NCBI RefSeq assembly: GCF_003073045.1 | Contig: NC_037600.1 | Coordinates: 15,020,352-15,084,351, forward strand | Direction: 5' to 3' | DNA: 64,000 bases | From: Pomacea canaliculata | Lineage: Eukaryota; Mollusca; Gastropoda; Architaenioglossa; Ampullariidae | In this document: positions 26,101-39,288 of the stretch, piece after piece | How positions within the stretch are numbered: position 1 is the stretch's first letter | How the letters are laid out: each line of letters opens with the position of its first letter | The notes under the pieces: generated by a model | What the model was told of the DNA's origin: nothing | Databases searched by the model: none | Seen by the model: the letters and a program-made list of their open reading frames with translations, nothing else | Made by a program: the position numbers and the translations under genes

Positions 26101-26491
26101 CTCTGATGAAAAGCAGAAGCTGACATATAACTTATCTGTAAAATTTTTAATACTGAAAAGAAAACGAAAGCAAACAAATTTAGATGACTATGAATTAGCT
26201 GTATTCTTTCTCTGAAAAAAATATAACCCTTTGCTATCAGATGATTGAGTGTACTCCTTTACTACAGTACATTCCCTTAAATCTGTAATTAGTGTAATAA
26301 AAAGTAGCTTTGCAAATTCCTTCCCCCTCCTCTCTTTGCAAACCAAGTATCTGGAAAAATGTATGACAACTACAAGCACCTTTGCATGACAGAGATGGAT
26401 TAATATGATAGAAATACATAGCACATATTTTTAAATGGCCAAGATGTACAAATAAGACAAATCAAATCATTCATACCATCATATATAAAAT

Positions 26492-26497
26492 TTTATT
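26492..26497 (-). promoter_or_regulatory. Proximal poly(A) signal AATAAA, Polycomb-like gene
   Basis: Minus-strand AATAAA about 980 nt beyond the stop codon. Confidence 0.4.
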
Positions 26498-27469
26498 TTG
26501 TTAACAAGTCTATGCTGGACAAAGAAAAAAATTGCTTCAAAATATTTTTTAAAGCTTTTAAGGGAACATGAAACTCTCATATATTCTTTAGCCTTCTTGT
26601 AATAATTTGTCTTTTTAAAGGGGAAATTCCAAGGTGCAAACAATGGAATTCTTATTCTGATGCAGTTAAAGGATGTGTGTACTATGTTCTGCCATTTTCT
26701 TTCAAACTCACCTCTGTAGGGGCTTTACACATACCGATGCTTCACCATTTTCAACTCGTGTTATTTAACTAGCTCTTTGTATTGATTTGTATGCACTTTT
26801 GTTTCTTTAGGCGTGGACATCACACTTGAATGCTATGTAAAGCACAATATCTTTAAGCACACTTAACACCCTAAGATACAATTCTGCAATCTGCTAACAA
26901 GCAAATGCTGAGTCAAAGAATGCCCATCAAATCCAACTTCGATGTTCTTGTAGACAAGCAGATTTCTCTACATGGAATGTTTGCTGGTAATGTCATGACA
27001 CATATCCTCAACATCACATGCATTTAAGTAAAGCACAGTCCACATAATTTAATGCACGCTCCCCGTCCACCCCACCCCCAAAACCCATCATATTTAGCAT
27101 TCATCAGCCTCAACATACAGTTTAAGCAAAAAGACACTCAAAGATGTTTTCACACACCTCCCATTCAAATGAAAACAATGGTAAACTGATGGGATGATTA
27201 GTCCAATTCACTGTAGCAATAAAAATTTGGAAAAAGAGCATAAACAATTTTTTTTTTTTTATCAAACCATGACATAAAGCCAGATTGCATCTACAATGGT
27301 CTCTGGAGACACATCTTGTAGAATCAATATCATGGCTAGCTGCTGCTGTGTATAAGATTGTCAAGTAAAAGAGACACCTCCTCTGCTGCCATTAAGAGCT
27401 TTTGAAGGTGCAAATGCAGTAAAAGTGTGTAACAGCTAACTAGACAAAACAGTCCCAGAAAACCAACAC

Positions 27470-30400
27470 TCAATCATCCCACTCAAGCAAGTAATGCAAG
27501 CTGCCATCGGGCATCTGTCGACGACCAAGAATTTCAAACTTTTCGCCATATAAAATCTGGTCCACCACGCTAAGCCACTTCCAGCGAGGTGCAGAGTGAT
27601 TTTCTTGCCGAGAGACTGCGTGACGGGGGAAAGAGGAAAGGAGATGCTGGTACTGCTCTGCACAAACACGACTCCGTTTGCTCCGACGCACGCCATCTCC
27701 CTCGCCACTGGGTCCCCTTTTCACTCCTCTCACAGGCGAGGGGGACTTTTTCATTGTCATCCCCTGTTCTTGTGGGTTTGAGACTTTATCAGGTTGGCTT
27801 GACTTCAGATCAGCTGCATACTCTTTTTTCAAAAAGGCCAAGCGCGTCTGGAAGTGATTCAAACGCTCCACCTCTTCCGCCGTCTCCACCTCAGTCTGAA
27901 AAGGGTGGTTCTTCCCGATAAATGAAGCTGGCATAGGAATAAGACGATCTAGCACTGCTGAAGTTTGCTTTGGCAATGAGTTCTGGTCAGTGGCTAATAA
28001 TTTGTCTATAGTTCTTGGGGGTTTAGGGTTGGAGCGAATGCTTCGAGTAGATATTTTTTCTTCACATATATCAGGAACATCCTGCTTGTCTATATCATCA
28101 TTGTAGGCAGCAACTGGGTTCTTGGAATGTGGGGAGGAAAGCAGACTTTTATAACAATTATCTCCACCTGTCCCATTAACCATCCGCTGGAAAAACAAAT
28201 GTATAAAATTTATGACAAAGGCAAAATCTTTCAACACACTTCTATGATGACAAATGAACAAACTCACTGGTCCAATTAAAAGCATTTTTTTCGACACACA
28301 CTCTTTTCTTGCCTACTAAAATAATTCATGTCATGTCTATCCTCTACATTTAGTAAATCATAATAAAATTATTTAATGTATATACTAAGATCTGAATACC
28401 TAGGTATGAAGAAAAATCTGGGGAAAAACTTCACACAGATGATCAGTGGTGGGGAGAAGGAACTAGATTTTGAAATTAAATGAATATTGGCAGTGAAACC
28501 TGCAAACATGAAAACACTTTCAGTGCACTTAAATACTTTGCTGCACACATGCCTGCTCTTGAAAGAGCTTAAATTGAACATTGATGGCCTGAAAAATCTC
28601 TAGTTTCACAGTTCTTTCACACACAGATCACATATCTGCAATATATTTGAGACAGGAAAAAAAAGGGGGAAGTACTTTAGTGCTGTTATTATTGTTTGCT
28701 TCCAGGAGTAGCGAGCACACAAGGGGACTTTTGCACATAAGTGATTTCCCTTTGTCTAAACTGGTGCGCTGCAGGCCCTTTACAGGAATGGGTGATTGGC
28801 TGTCAAAACAGAAAAATGACGATGATCCATAGTGTAGTACTGACAGCAAAGGTGCTATTTATATTTAGATCAGAAATAAATCAAAGTACTCAACATCTCT
28901 TAACACATCAAGAACACCTACAAAGCATATACTCATGTTTTACTTGTTTTTAAGTTCGTACTTATTGTAATACAAACCTAGGACTTTTGAACTTGATAAT
29001 TAATACATTATTTCTACAAAACTTCTATTTTTTTTAAAAAATCATTCCACATATACAAGCACCATGATTGAACATTTTAGAACAGATGGGGTGACACGAA
29101 GTACAATGTGTTCCAATATTCATACCTATTCACCTACATATCTTTAACACACTATTTTAAAAGAACATGTTTTCAACATTTAAGTGATAGGATTTGCAAG
29201 AAATATAGGTTCTAACTTTTTGTGCTAAATTCAAATGAAAGATGGTAAATGTATGGTTTGGAGAGTTCTCCTATCCTGAAAGTAGGCCACAAGACATTTT
29301 ATTAGAATTACCTTAGACGTCAAATATTACTTATTATAGTAATTTTTTGCTGTTGAAGTACAAATCCATGTCAAATTGAGTAACTGGCAACTGTCTCAAA
29401 ACGGCTCTTGACCAACTACCTACTTTCAAATGTAACAAAATACATGACTGGTAAATTCATAGTAAAATAATCTTGGAAGATGCCAATGGTTTCTTCCTTT
29501 ATATATTCATTTATTTATGTACAGTGGGAAGTATTTTATAACACCACCCAGATTGCATTACTGCAAGCGGAACACACCATAACTATGAAGATGTTTGCTG
29601 CTGCTGAAGGGAATAATATATATATATAGAGAGCTAAAACATGAATCTAGCAGTTTTAAAAAAGTCGTAGATGAATTAAGCTATGCTGATTAAAGTAACA
29701 ACAGAAAAGCAGAAATAAAATGCTTCTAGCTTTACAAACAAACAAACAAACAAACAAACAAACAAACAAACAAACAAACAAACAAAAGTTTACTATGCTA
29801 AGTTACAAGATTAGCCATACCACTGAGCAGGAATGAAGTATTTGACTTTCTGACTTCTGGCATTGAGATTGTCCATCACATCATCATTGACGGGTCCAGA
29901 TGCTGGCACTGTGACAGGAGGTGACTGGGGGGGTACACGTACAACAAGCGCCCAGAGGCTTGCTTTTTTCTTTACTTCTTTACCCGATGTAAATCTAAAA
30001 ATCACAATGTTAAAAATATATTGTTTGCTATCATACTAACACAAGACTGACATGGGACAAAGATTTTTTTTCTTCCACCTTTCTCGCCAGTGGCTTTTAT
30101 TGTCTTATGCAGCCTGCCTGCCTAATTTCATTCATTTTGTTTTCATAGCAAAATTTGTATTATTACAAATAAACAGATCTTCATAGTTCATATATAGCAC
30201 ATGGCAAAATCAATCTCACAGCAAACATTTTTTTTATCACAGCATCTCCTAGAAATAAAGGACCAGTGTCAATGCTACAGTGATCAGGGGACATCATCAC
30301 CTACTAGATAACTGGATGGTCTGTCGGCACAATGATAACCACCTGTTACCAACACACTGAGGATGGGCTGCCTTAGGTTCTGACCTGTTCTTTCTCTGCA

Positions 30401-33400
30401 TGTGGCATGTTTACAGAGCTGGCTGCTTTGCCATGATATAGCCTTAGTAGCTGGCTTGTCGTAAAAAAAAAACCCCAATCGCATCCCCCCTCCCCCACAC
30501 CAAACCACGCTAGTCATCTTCATTATCACTAATATGAGCACCCTCTTATCAAAAAGAATGGAAGGTCTGTCACTGTACCAAACTGCTTTGAAGTTCTGGT
30601 TTGTTGTTATCTTGAAGAAAAGATGTGATATTAGATCTATTCACTCACTCTTTTAGAAATACTACAAAGAATAAAAAGTTTATAGTTAACAAGACTTTTT
30701 TTATAGCACTTCCTAAAAAATGATCGTTTGGTCAACTAAGTGCAATGTTCTAAAGACTGACCTGTTTATCCTGCTGGTTTGCATGACAAACACTAAGCGT
30801 AAGATGCATGTTATCTTCTTTGACCTTTGATCTAGAATACGAAAATGCTTTCCCAAAATAATTTCTACATATTCCCTAGTTATAGAAGTCTCACATTATA
30901 GGGCTAGAGGAACAATCACGATCAAGAGACTTCACTTACTTTGATTTGTGAGCATTGAGCGCTGCTTCTACCTTTCTCGTGACATCTGCTGAAAGAATTG
31001 GCCTACTCTGTGTGCACAAATGCAAAGCATACAAGAACACAATATTAAAAGCTTGCCATGACAATAAATACACTACAGGTATTATTACATCTCCTATGTT
31101 CAAACTTCATCCCTGAGAATTAAAAAGACCCCAGTGATTTAAAGGTAAAAGGTTTCCTAAAACAGTCACCTGTAAGAGGTTGCTGAGGTTTAAATTGCTG
31201 TTATTTTCTGAAATCCAGGGAAGAATAGTTGTGTGGAGGTCGTAGTACTTATGGCAAAAGGTCAGGGTCAAGTTGAACAGTGCTAGGTGCACAACATCAA
31301 CCCTGTAAAAATGCATGCACAGGTTGACACTCTTTTTGTCAAGATAGCATCACACTGGGCAATCACGTTTGCATTTCTTTTATGGAAAATCCACACAAAG
31401 ACATTATGTAAACTGATGATAATTATACATAGACTATAGGCTTATGCTGATACATCAAAAATTATCAAAAGAAAAAAATCTTAAACACAAATAATTATAC
31501 ATGAAACATTGGACTTTTTTTTTTCTAAGAAAAGACAGCTGTAATTAATTTAACATTGATTGCACTAAAACATGCACTGACATGTAAAGATGTAACTCAC
31601 TGAAAAGACTGTTCAATGATTATTGCTGTGATAATATACTCACCATTTGAATGGAAGTCTGCGGATAAATTCATCACCGTAGTTGCAGTGGGAGCAGAGA
31701 AACATGTAAAAGCGATCCCCATACAACAGTGGCTGCTTTAGACACCCGACACAAGCTGGACATACAGAAGAAACATTAACAAGAAAATAATCAGGCACAT
31801 TCCACTCAAACATTTACTCAAAAATCAAGGAGGGGTGGGATAACTCTCTGAACACAAACTGCACCTATCGCAGCCACCCAGACTGAACATTGGACACAAG
31901 CAGCAACATGCACAATATGCAGCCAACTTTAGAAATTTTGGATGACAGCAAAAATCAAACACCAACTCAAGAGGAACAAATATCTCAGGAGATTAACAGA
32001 AATTAAATGACAAAATGAACTTAAGCTCAATTTGACAAATAACAGCTACAGACCAACATCTTACAAAATTTCAGGCACATGCAGATCTATGAGCAATATC
32101 TTACAACGTAATACAGCTTGTGCATCCTCACATCCTTAAATAATAAAATAAGACCATGCCTCTTAACGAGCATACGGCTGATTCTCATGCTAATAAGCAG
32201 CATGTGTGCTTATAGCTTACTATGCCCCACCAGATTTTTGTTTTGTTTTGTTTTTTGTAAAAATAAATGCTGCACAGCTGTATCTCAAGCACAGAAATTG
32301 ACATTAATTTTACCTCAGCATGGACTGGTAACTTTACCTTCATGAAACCACTGACGACAACGACAGCACTGAAGCATTTTGCAATACCAACTGGAATCAA
32401 ACACAGTAATGATAATGAAACTAAGGAAAAGCACACTGCCTGAAGCAAATCTTGTACAGCTTTGGCTGGATCACCTGCACAACTTTTAACAAATTAACAG
32501 GTAAAAGAATGACAACATGCAAACCACACGTACATCAGCAAATCTATTAACCTGAACAAATACAATATGTACTGCTCAAATGAAAGGAAAATCAAATTCA
32601 GAAGATTATTATTTAAATTAAGCTATGATATTTCCAAAGGAATGTTCAGAGAGCTGAATGCAGCTGAAGAAGAGTGCCACAGTGCAGCAAAATCTGCAAC
32701 AAGTGATGACTGACAAGGGACATGACAAAATGTTAGACAAGATCAAGTCATTATTTCAATCACATAGAATGCACCAGTAAAAATATAATAATAACCCAAC
32801 ATGCATGCCATCATTTACCCAACACAAAGGTGACCACGAATCTAAAAGATACAATGAAACAGGTGGAAGGAACTGACAGAAAAAGCATCTAACAAGAAAT
32901 GTTTTTCAAGACTCTCAGCAGAGCAGTATTTGTATGAATAACAATAAAAACTTTTAAAAAATGTCAATTTGTACAAAAGAGAATTGTTCAATACCCAATA
33001 TACATTAAAAAAAATGCAAACAGAATCAAACAATTCCACTTACTCTCCAGGCCCTCCACAGTAACAGTAGCATTGTTCTACATTTGTCCTGTGCTGAGCA
33101 TCCCATGTCAACAGGTTCATCTGCAACATCATTCAATGTATTCACTAGCTTAAGTGTGCACACACTTTCACATAAAAAATAATTAACCCCCACCCCAAAA
33201 AACCCCCATCGAATACAAATCTATACTTGATACATTTTACTATATTTGTTGGAGTGTGTGGGGTGGCTGACAGAAAATTTAGGAAGACCACAGGCAGATC
33301 TTTACATATTGTTGATGGAAAGAACACATGTGAACAAAGTGCACACATGTATTTCTGGGAACAACGTGTCACTGCTACTTCTTACCCTATAAGGAAGGAC

Positions 33401-36332
33401 ATGATGCAGGTCCATACCAATGTTATCAACTGATCCATTTAGTAAAACACGTGAAGACGGTTGGTCATTGGTGTCACCTGAAAACCAAAATTAAGGCACA
33501 GATGCAGCAGAATCAGCTTTGTGTTATGTTAAATCAAGTCATCATCTTTTACCATACCTTACAAATTTTCTAATAAAAATTGTTTCCTGCTTTAACATCA
33601 GGAAACACAGAGCTTCACGGTCAATTCATGCTTTAACCCCTTGTCACAACCTGCCTTAACTTAAGATTTCTTTTTCTCCTACAAATTCTCCCTTTGAAAT
33701 TAGTGAAATATTTTCAGTATTTTCTTGTTATCAGTAAATAAACTTACAATCTGGTTGACTTTCAACACCATGTTCCTCCAACTGAAAAAAGAACAACAAT
33801 TAAAAAAAAAAGCCCAACATATTCCACTAAAATAAAGTAAGCAAAACATCTAACATAGAATAATCAAAACATGTCATAGAAATTTGTGGCTTGTGTTGCA
33901 TTTCTCTAGAGTCTTACATTAAAAATTTACTCAGCTAATTGTAAGACAAAAATTCAGGACCAAGGACAATGTGAATGGCTGCTAGAAAAAGTTTGTCATC
34001 TTACCTTCAGGTGGGATGCAAAAGAACAGAGTTTGCAAACAAAAGGAACGTGAGGTCTCAACACACTCTTCGGAATCGGAGGGTGATGGCACACCTGATG
34101 ATAACCTGCCAACATTGGAAACTACTAAAATTACTTAATAAGATTTCTCTGTGCCAAGAAGTTAACTCAGATTCCATCATAGACATAAGTGCAGTTTTTG
34201 AGGACTACTGATGCTTAGGAAATTGATGGAAGAGAGAAACCGAGTTCAAAACAAAGAAAATGTCTTATGCTTATATGAAGTACAAATTCTTCACCACCTC
34301 TTTAAGCTTGTGTAAACAAGCTTGACTAACATCTCTGGAAGAAAGAGTGTAGATAATAAAAATGGATAAAACATTTCATGGTTCAAAGACTGCGTCTTAA
34401 CTCATTGCGGTTACCACAGAAGGTGGCTAGCCTTCAAATTTATATTCTTTGTGGAATATTGAGCAAAATGTGATAGAATATGCGGATCAACATTCTCCCT
34501 ATTTTCTGATAATTTTGTCAGCAAAATCAGCCATATTACTGTGTATCTTGTGACTTTCCTGATTCTGGATAATGTGTATTCACATGAGAATGAAAAAAGT
34601 TTACTTGTGTGTATTTACTGGAACTGTTTATGTAGATACCAAGTTTTCACTGTGGATCTACTTCCAAAATATGAATCTGAAAGGCAGTTTTGGCTATGCT
34701 GATACATGTAAAGTTTCTAAAAACCCAAAAATACTGCACTTTTAAAAGGTAAAACATTTCATTTCTGCTAAATGTGATATTAAAACTAATTCAAAATTAT
34801 AATTTTGTGACATATTTTTGCAAAATTTTTTTTAAAATATCCAAAACGTGATGACTAATGGAGACACCTCGTCTGAAAGGGAGCTGACCTTATTGAGTTA
34901 AAGTTGGTGCAAATTATGAGTTTTTGTAGTTGGCAGATGTGTTAAAAAAATAACGAACTAAATCACTTTTAGGCCAATCACAGGCAACATGTTGCAGTAC
35001 CCAATGCATGGTTGAATGGCATAAAAATATGCAAACATAATGAAGTCTATGGGAAATACCAGTTTCAACAGTCATGTTGCAAATAGAAATTAGACATTTA
35101 TATAGACTCAAGCACTATTGGTTAAAGTTATTCTCAAGTGGTTTGTCTCAGACGTGTTTAAGAAAACAAAAATTCTTAGTGAACACAATGAGTAGCAAGC
35201 ATACCTACCCATACCACAGCTATCACACAGCACAATTGAGTTGGGACTTTCTGATGTCTCCCCCTGGCACACACAGCAGCAGATTTCTCCATCAGCTGGC
35301 CCTATCAGAACAATTATAACTCTTTAGTTAAAGAAGGATCATTACCATTTGATAAATGCTGTCAAAGAGGCTAAACAGAAAAATGATTATAACTTATTGG
35401 TAAATATTTAACAGCCAATCTTATCAAAAAGGATTATAAATTTATGGTAAACACCCCAGAACTGGTTCAACCAACATGAAGACTACATGTAGTTACGGCT
35501 TTAAAGACACTCTCTTTAAGATTTTTTGATTGCTGCAAACGTAGAACTTCTGACTATTTACCTCTGTGCAAATCCTTGCAGAGCACATAGAAAGTGCAAC
35601 TATCTGCAAACTTCACTTGGCAACGCTCATTGGCCTCATCCACCTGTCTCACCATTGCCAAAGTTGGTGTACAAGCAAATCCACCGAAGGTTGAACAACA
35701 GCAAAAAAATATCATTATTAGCAAACTACTGAAACATATGCTATTGTCTTGAAAAAGGAGACACTTAACTTATCTGAAGAAAACCAGATCAAGACTTTAT
35801 CCCTGCTTTGATACATGCATATGCATTCCAATGTTATGGTTTAAAAAAAAATAATAGTTCAATTTTTTTTGCATGCCAGGAGATGGGGGATTGGTGTTTT
35901 ATGGTGATCCAGCAACTCAAGTTATATCACGGCAAGGCACCCAGCTCTAAAAACAGATGCTACATGCAGAGAAAGAACAGTGTGCCTGAGATGAGACAAG
36001 ACAGCCAACCTTCCCTGTATTGGTAATATGCTCTAAACGTTGCACCACTGAGCTGCCCTTTTGCATATGCCATAAATAAAAACAAAACTAGCTAGTAAAG
36101 GGCCACACATTATATAAAAAAACAAAACAAAAAAAAAAACAAAAAAAAAAACAGCACCCATAAAACTCACTCTCAATATTTGGCCTTGGTAGAACAGCCC
36201 ATCATTCCACCGCACCATGACCTTCTGCCCTGGTGCAAAGCTTCCAACAGCACGCCGCGAAGCAGAGGACAAGTAAGATCGACAGCGTGGCCGACCCCTT
36301 CCTCCACTGCCATTTCTTTTCACCATGGCCAT
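27470..36332 (-). CDS. Pcl: Polycomb-like protein (PHF1/MTF2/PHF19 family), PRC2 accessory subunit
   Basis: Coding exons in transcript order: 36332-36171, 35643-35562, 35301-35209, 34105-34005, 33781-33748, 33477-33386, 33120-33044, 32390-32338, 31755-31643 (edges about 1 nt uncertain), 31302-31170, 31007-30940, 29994-29821, 28186-27470. Phases agree except between the last two, where one small exon is missing (at least 630 aa in all). Domains: Tudor about 32-82 with aromatic cage Trp42, Tyr48, Phe66, Phe72; PHD1 ([10 protein letters not shown] to CKLCSF); PHD2 ([10 protein letters not shown] to CSHCN); winged-helix extension ([14 protein letters not shown]) with basic loop [11 protein letters not shown] and VRVPPQSP; C-terminal chromo-like [16 protein letters not shown] with LLEWDD. 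Known of the family: it recruits the EZH2/SUZ12 complex to chromatin through H3K36me3 and unmethylated CpG binding. The start is the first ATG after an upstream in-frame stop. Confidence 0.95.
28710..28799 (-). other. Candidate missing exon of the Polycomb-like gene
   Basis: The exon ending at 29821 leaves two bases (phase 2), but the terminal exon at 28186 opens in phase 0, so an intervening exon of length 3n+1 is required. On the minus strand an acceptor TTTTGACAG precedes 28799, and the phase-2 reading gives [19 protein letters not shown]. Phase-0 donors exist after 16 nt (CCT|GTAAAG) or further on (CTT|GTGTGC). Neither choice can be settled without a transcript. Confidence 0.3.
29735..29786. 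repeat. (AAAC)n microsatellite
   Basis: About 12-13 uninterrupted copies of AAAC, in the intron downstream of the exon ending at 29821 of the Polycomb-like gene. Confidence 0.95.
34397..34901. mobile_element. Probable piggyBac-type MITE flanked by TTAA
   Basis: The left end reads TTAACTCATTGCGGT (34397). The right end (34887-34901) reads ACCTTATTGAGTTAA, whose reverse complement TTAACTCAATAAGGT matches the left end at 12 of 15 positions. TTAA occurs at both outer edges, the target of piggyBac transposases. The roughly 500-bp interior is AT-rich and codes for nothing recognisable, so it is non-autonomous. It lies in the intron between exons 35301-35209 and 34105-34005 of the Polycomb-like gene. 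Confidence 0.55.
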
Positions 36333-36785
36333 GCTACCGCTGCTGCCAGCACCTGTCTCCGTATCCTACAGCCCTCCTTCCAGTGCCTGCTGAAGACATC
36401 AAATGCATTGCAGAGATCTCAAAGCCTTATTCCCAGCCTTTCATGTGCTTACTGTACTAAAAATAGGGGAGCAAAATGGTCAAGCTGTGTCTCGCCTTTG
36501 TTCAGAGGCTGGACACAGCCACCATTTCTGCCCTGAAAGATGAGTATTGTTTATCTTTCCAACGTGTTCAAAGAAGATGAGAGGTTAAAAGCAATTTGCA
36601 GAATTAAATGAGGGAAGGGGGTAGGAAAACCAACGATTTCTTGTCAAAACGCCACTTGTGGGCAAGGTCATATTACTATGGCTAGCTAAAGCTGTAAAAA
36701 CTTAAGCCAGGGCAGTAGCTGTTGCCAGGTTACCTGACATATCAAAGTTGGATCTACTGTATAAAACCTGCTATTGACTTTAGGA

Positions 36786-37004
36786 CAGTGGTTCTTAACC
36801 TTTTTTGAGGTACCGAACCCACAAGTTTCATATGCACATTGACCGAACCCTTCTTTAGTGTCATCACGCATTGACCGAACCCTTCTTTAGTGTCATCACG
36901 AATTGCGGGTGTGTCTTGACCGCCGCGGTGGAGGCTCCACCAAACCCCTGAGACCGACTCACCAAACCCCTAGGGTTCGATTGAGCCCCGGTTAAGAACC
37001 ACTG
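36786..37004. mobile_element. hAT-type MITE with perfect ends and target duplication
   Basis: A 219-bp element with perfect 15-bp terminal inverted repeats, CAGTGGTTCTTAACC and GGTTAAGAACCACTG. It is flanked by an exact 8-bp duplication CTTTAGGA at 36778-36785 and 37005-37012. The TIR sequence and 8-bp duplication are diagnostic of hAT. Inside, a 32-bp unit is duplicated head to tail (36838-36869 and 36870-36901), and the interior is GC-rich. There is no coding capacity. Perfect TIRs and duplication suggest a fairly recent insertion. Confidence 0.9.
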
Positions 37005-37644
37005 CTTTAGGAGGTCAGCAATTTTACATTTTTATCTTATGTCTGGTTACATACTGGAGGAAAACCTACCTAAAATGTCCAGAGCAAAAAAGGCCTTTAC
37101 AGACACTGACAACGCTCTGTCCAAAAACTCCATATCAACAAAAATAACCTTTAGTAATGCATCCAATCTATGGAATGGTACATTTAATAACACCAGAAGA
37201 ATGCAATGTAAAAAGTGGAGATATGTACCATTTAATAAACTTGGGGATAGGGATGCTTAAAGGTTTTTTTTTTAATTGGTTAAACTTTGACCTGGGCTTT
37301 TCAGGTACATCTGACATACTTTATGTGTCTTTTGTCCAATCAATATGGGACCCAATATCTAACCACACCCTGCTTTCGGCAGGTAAGGCACATGAGGAGT
37401 TGAGGGTGGGTGGGTGATGGCGCTTTGAGTAATGCATTTGTTGTTATGATTTTGTTAAGAAATGTGTGCTGCATTTCAAGTCTTTTATTAGCACTAAGTA
37501 ATTCCTTAGCATCACATGCACACTAAAAAAAAAAAAAGATAACTGCTGAAATACTGAGTCTTGGAAGTTTAAAATAATAAATCAAAAGTCACATGATTGC
37601 TACAGACATTTTGATTGGTCCAATGTCCTCAGTCAATAACTCTC

Positions 37645-38168
37645 AATATAAAACCAAAATGCAAAGTGCAAAATACGGCTGCGAGGATAGTTGCACGAAA
37701 GAAAACAACTGACCACATTGCTCCTGTACTACGTGACCTACATTGGCTTCCTGTGGAGAAAAGGATTGAGCACAAATTGTTAACCTTGACATATGGCTGT
37801 CTTCACGACCTTGCGCCTGTCTATCTACAAGAACTCATTCGCCGTTACCAACCTCAGCGGAACCTTCGTTCAGCAGCTCACTTCAGACTTGAACGACCGA
37901 GTGTTCAGTCAGGGAATACTAACAAGAAGACTGCGGGTTTCAGATCCTTCTCCAATGTAGCCCCGCTTTTGTGGAACTCGCTTCCCCTCTCGACCAAGGA
38001 GTCTGTTAGTTTTGCATCTTTCAAGAAAAATCTTAAGACTCACTTGTTTAAACTTATTTGAAGTTATTATTTGACCTGCAGTTTGGTGGCTGCTGGGATC
38101 ACCGCGCATTGAGCACATCTTTGTGATGCGGATACTAGCGCATTACAAAACTACATCATCATCATCAT
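37645..38168 (+). mobile_element. 5'-truncated CR1/L2-like LINE, reverse transcriptase C-terminus and 3' end
   Basis: An open frame ending at the TGA at 38059-38061 encodes the conserved tail of CR1/L2/Jockey-type reverse transcriptases: VQNTAARIV, then LRDLHWLPVEKRIEHKLLTL, LAPVYLQELI, NLRSAAHFRLERP, APLLWNSLPLS and SFKKNLKTHLFKL. About 100 bp of 3' sequence follows, ending in ATC repeats at 38152-38168 as in many L2/CR1 tails. The frame has no stops, so the copy is not very old. It sits antisense in intron 1 of the Polycomb-like gene. Confidence 0.85.
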
Positions 38169-39288
38169 GTAATATACATCTGATCTGGTGCTCAAATAAA
38201 CTGACACACCCGTAAAGTAAATATGAAAATATGAAAAAAGTGGCCACATCCAAACTGCATAGGGGGCTACTAACAGTACAAATGCATGGATGTTCCTTAG
38301 CTTTACAATGTATGCAGTGTTTTACACATTATCTCATTCCTCCCAGCATTTTTCCCGCACGCTGTGGCAGAATAGACTTTCTCCCAAAGATGTCCCCAAG
38401 TGATGGATCATATACCTTTTTGATATTGCCACTCTTAATTCTCAAACAAATTCGTGTTGAATAGATGGTGGCAAGATACTGAGTTGGGATCCTAGTCTTA
38501 TGTTGATGCAATCCTCATGCTGGACATGTGAGCTAAAATTATTAACTAATCTGATATTAATAAGAAAAGTGTATTTAAAACACATGCGAAAGTTGTTACT
38601 TCTATTTATGTTTTAAATTGATCAGTATGAGTTCAACTGAAAAAACGACGACTGTTTTAAAAACTTTGTTTTCAGAAGCACACAGTTCTTTTCATAAACC
38701 TCGGTAAAAGAAAAAAAAAAACACCTTACAGTTTCTCAGATATTTGGTATGCACATTAAAGGAACTCTGCGGGCAAGCCACTACGACTAGTGCTGCAAAA
38801 TATTCTGTCCTGTGCTGATCACAACTTTTGCTGGAGTTCTTCATTATCGCATAATTCTGAATTCGTTTTTGTTAAACATATAAAACACTGCGGTGCCGGT
38901 GGGCGGATAATTGGGTAAATCGTTAGACAAAATGTGGTCTCGGTATTCCTGAGAAGACACCAATATGACAACTAAAGCACGTTTTTTTATCGTGAATCTT
39001 CGTTTCATATTTCAGTTTCGTTAAGTTTTACTCGTGGATATCTGCTCCTGCAGCCAATTACTCATTTACAGCTTCGATGTTCTTTCACTGCGGACCGAAG
39101 ATTGCATACCACAGACAAATAACAACTTGTTGAGCCATGTTTGAATCATGTTCTCAAATAATCGTAATAAATTATTAAAGTAATCATCTTTTCGATGACT
39201 TTCGCTAATTCTAAAATTCAAAGAAATCGCAGAGAAGAGGATCCACAACTTCAGTCCAAAAAGGAAGTCTGCAACCAGACATACTCAC

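Larger units (their letters stand above)
23150..27469 (-). other. Probable 3' UTR of the Polycomb-like gene
   Basis: About 4.3 kb of AT-rich sequence without supportable exons follows the stop at 27470 on the minus strand. Candidate poly(A) signals are at 26492-26497 (about 980 nt after the stop), 24535-24540 and 23153-23158. Long 3' ends would be consistent with post-transcriptional control, but the true end cannot be chosen from sequence. Confidence 0.4.

Noticed and set aside
29735-29786. Regular short repeats that could suggest a CRISPR array
   Set aside because: It is an AAAC microsatellite without spacers; no repeat-spacer array exists in the window.
36786-37004. A tRNA-like GGTTCGATTGAGCCCC box within the hAT MITE, suggesting a SINE head or tRNA
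   Set aside because: Only a B-box-like phrase is present; no cloverleaf can be built, and the element ends are hAT TIRs.
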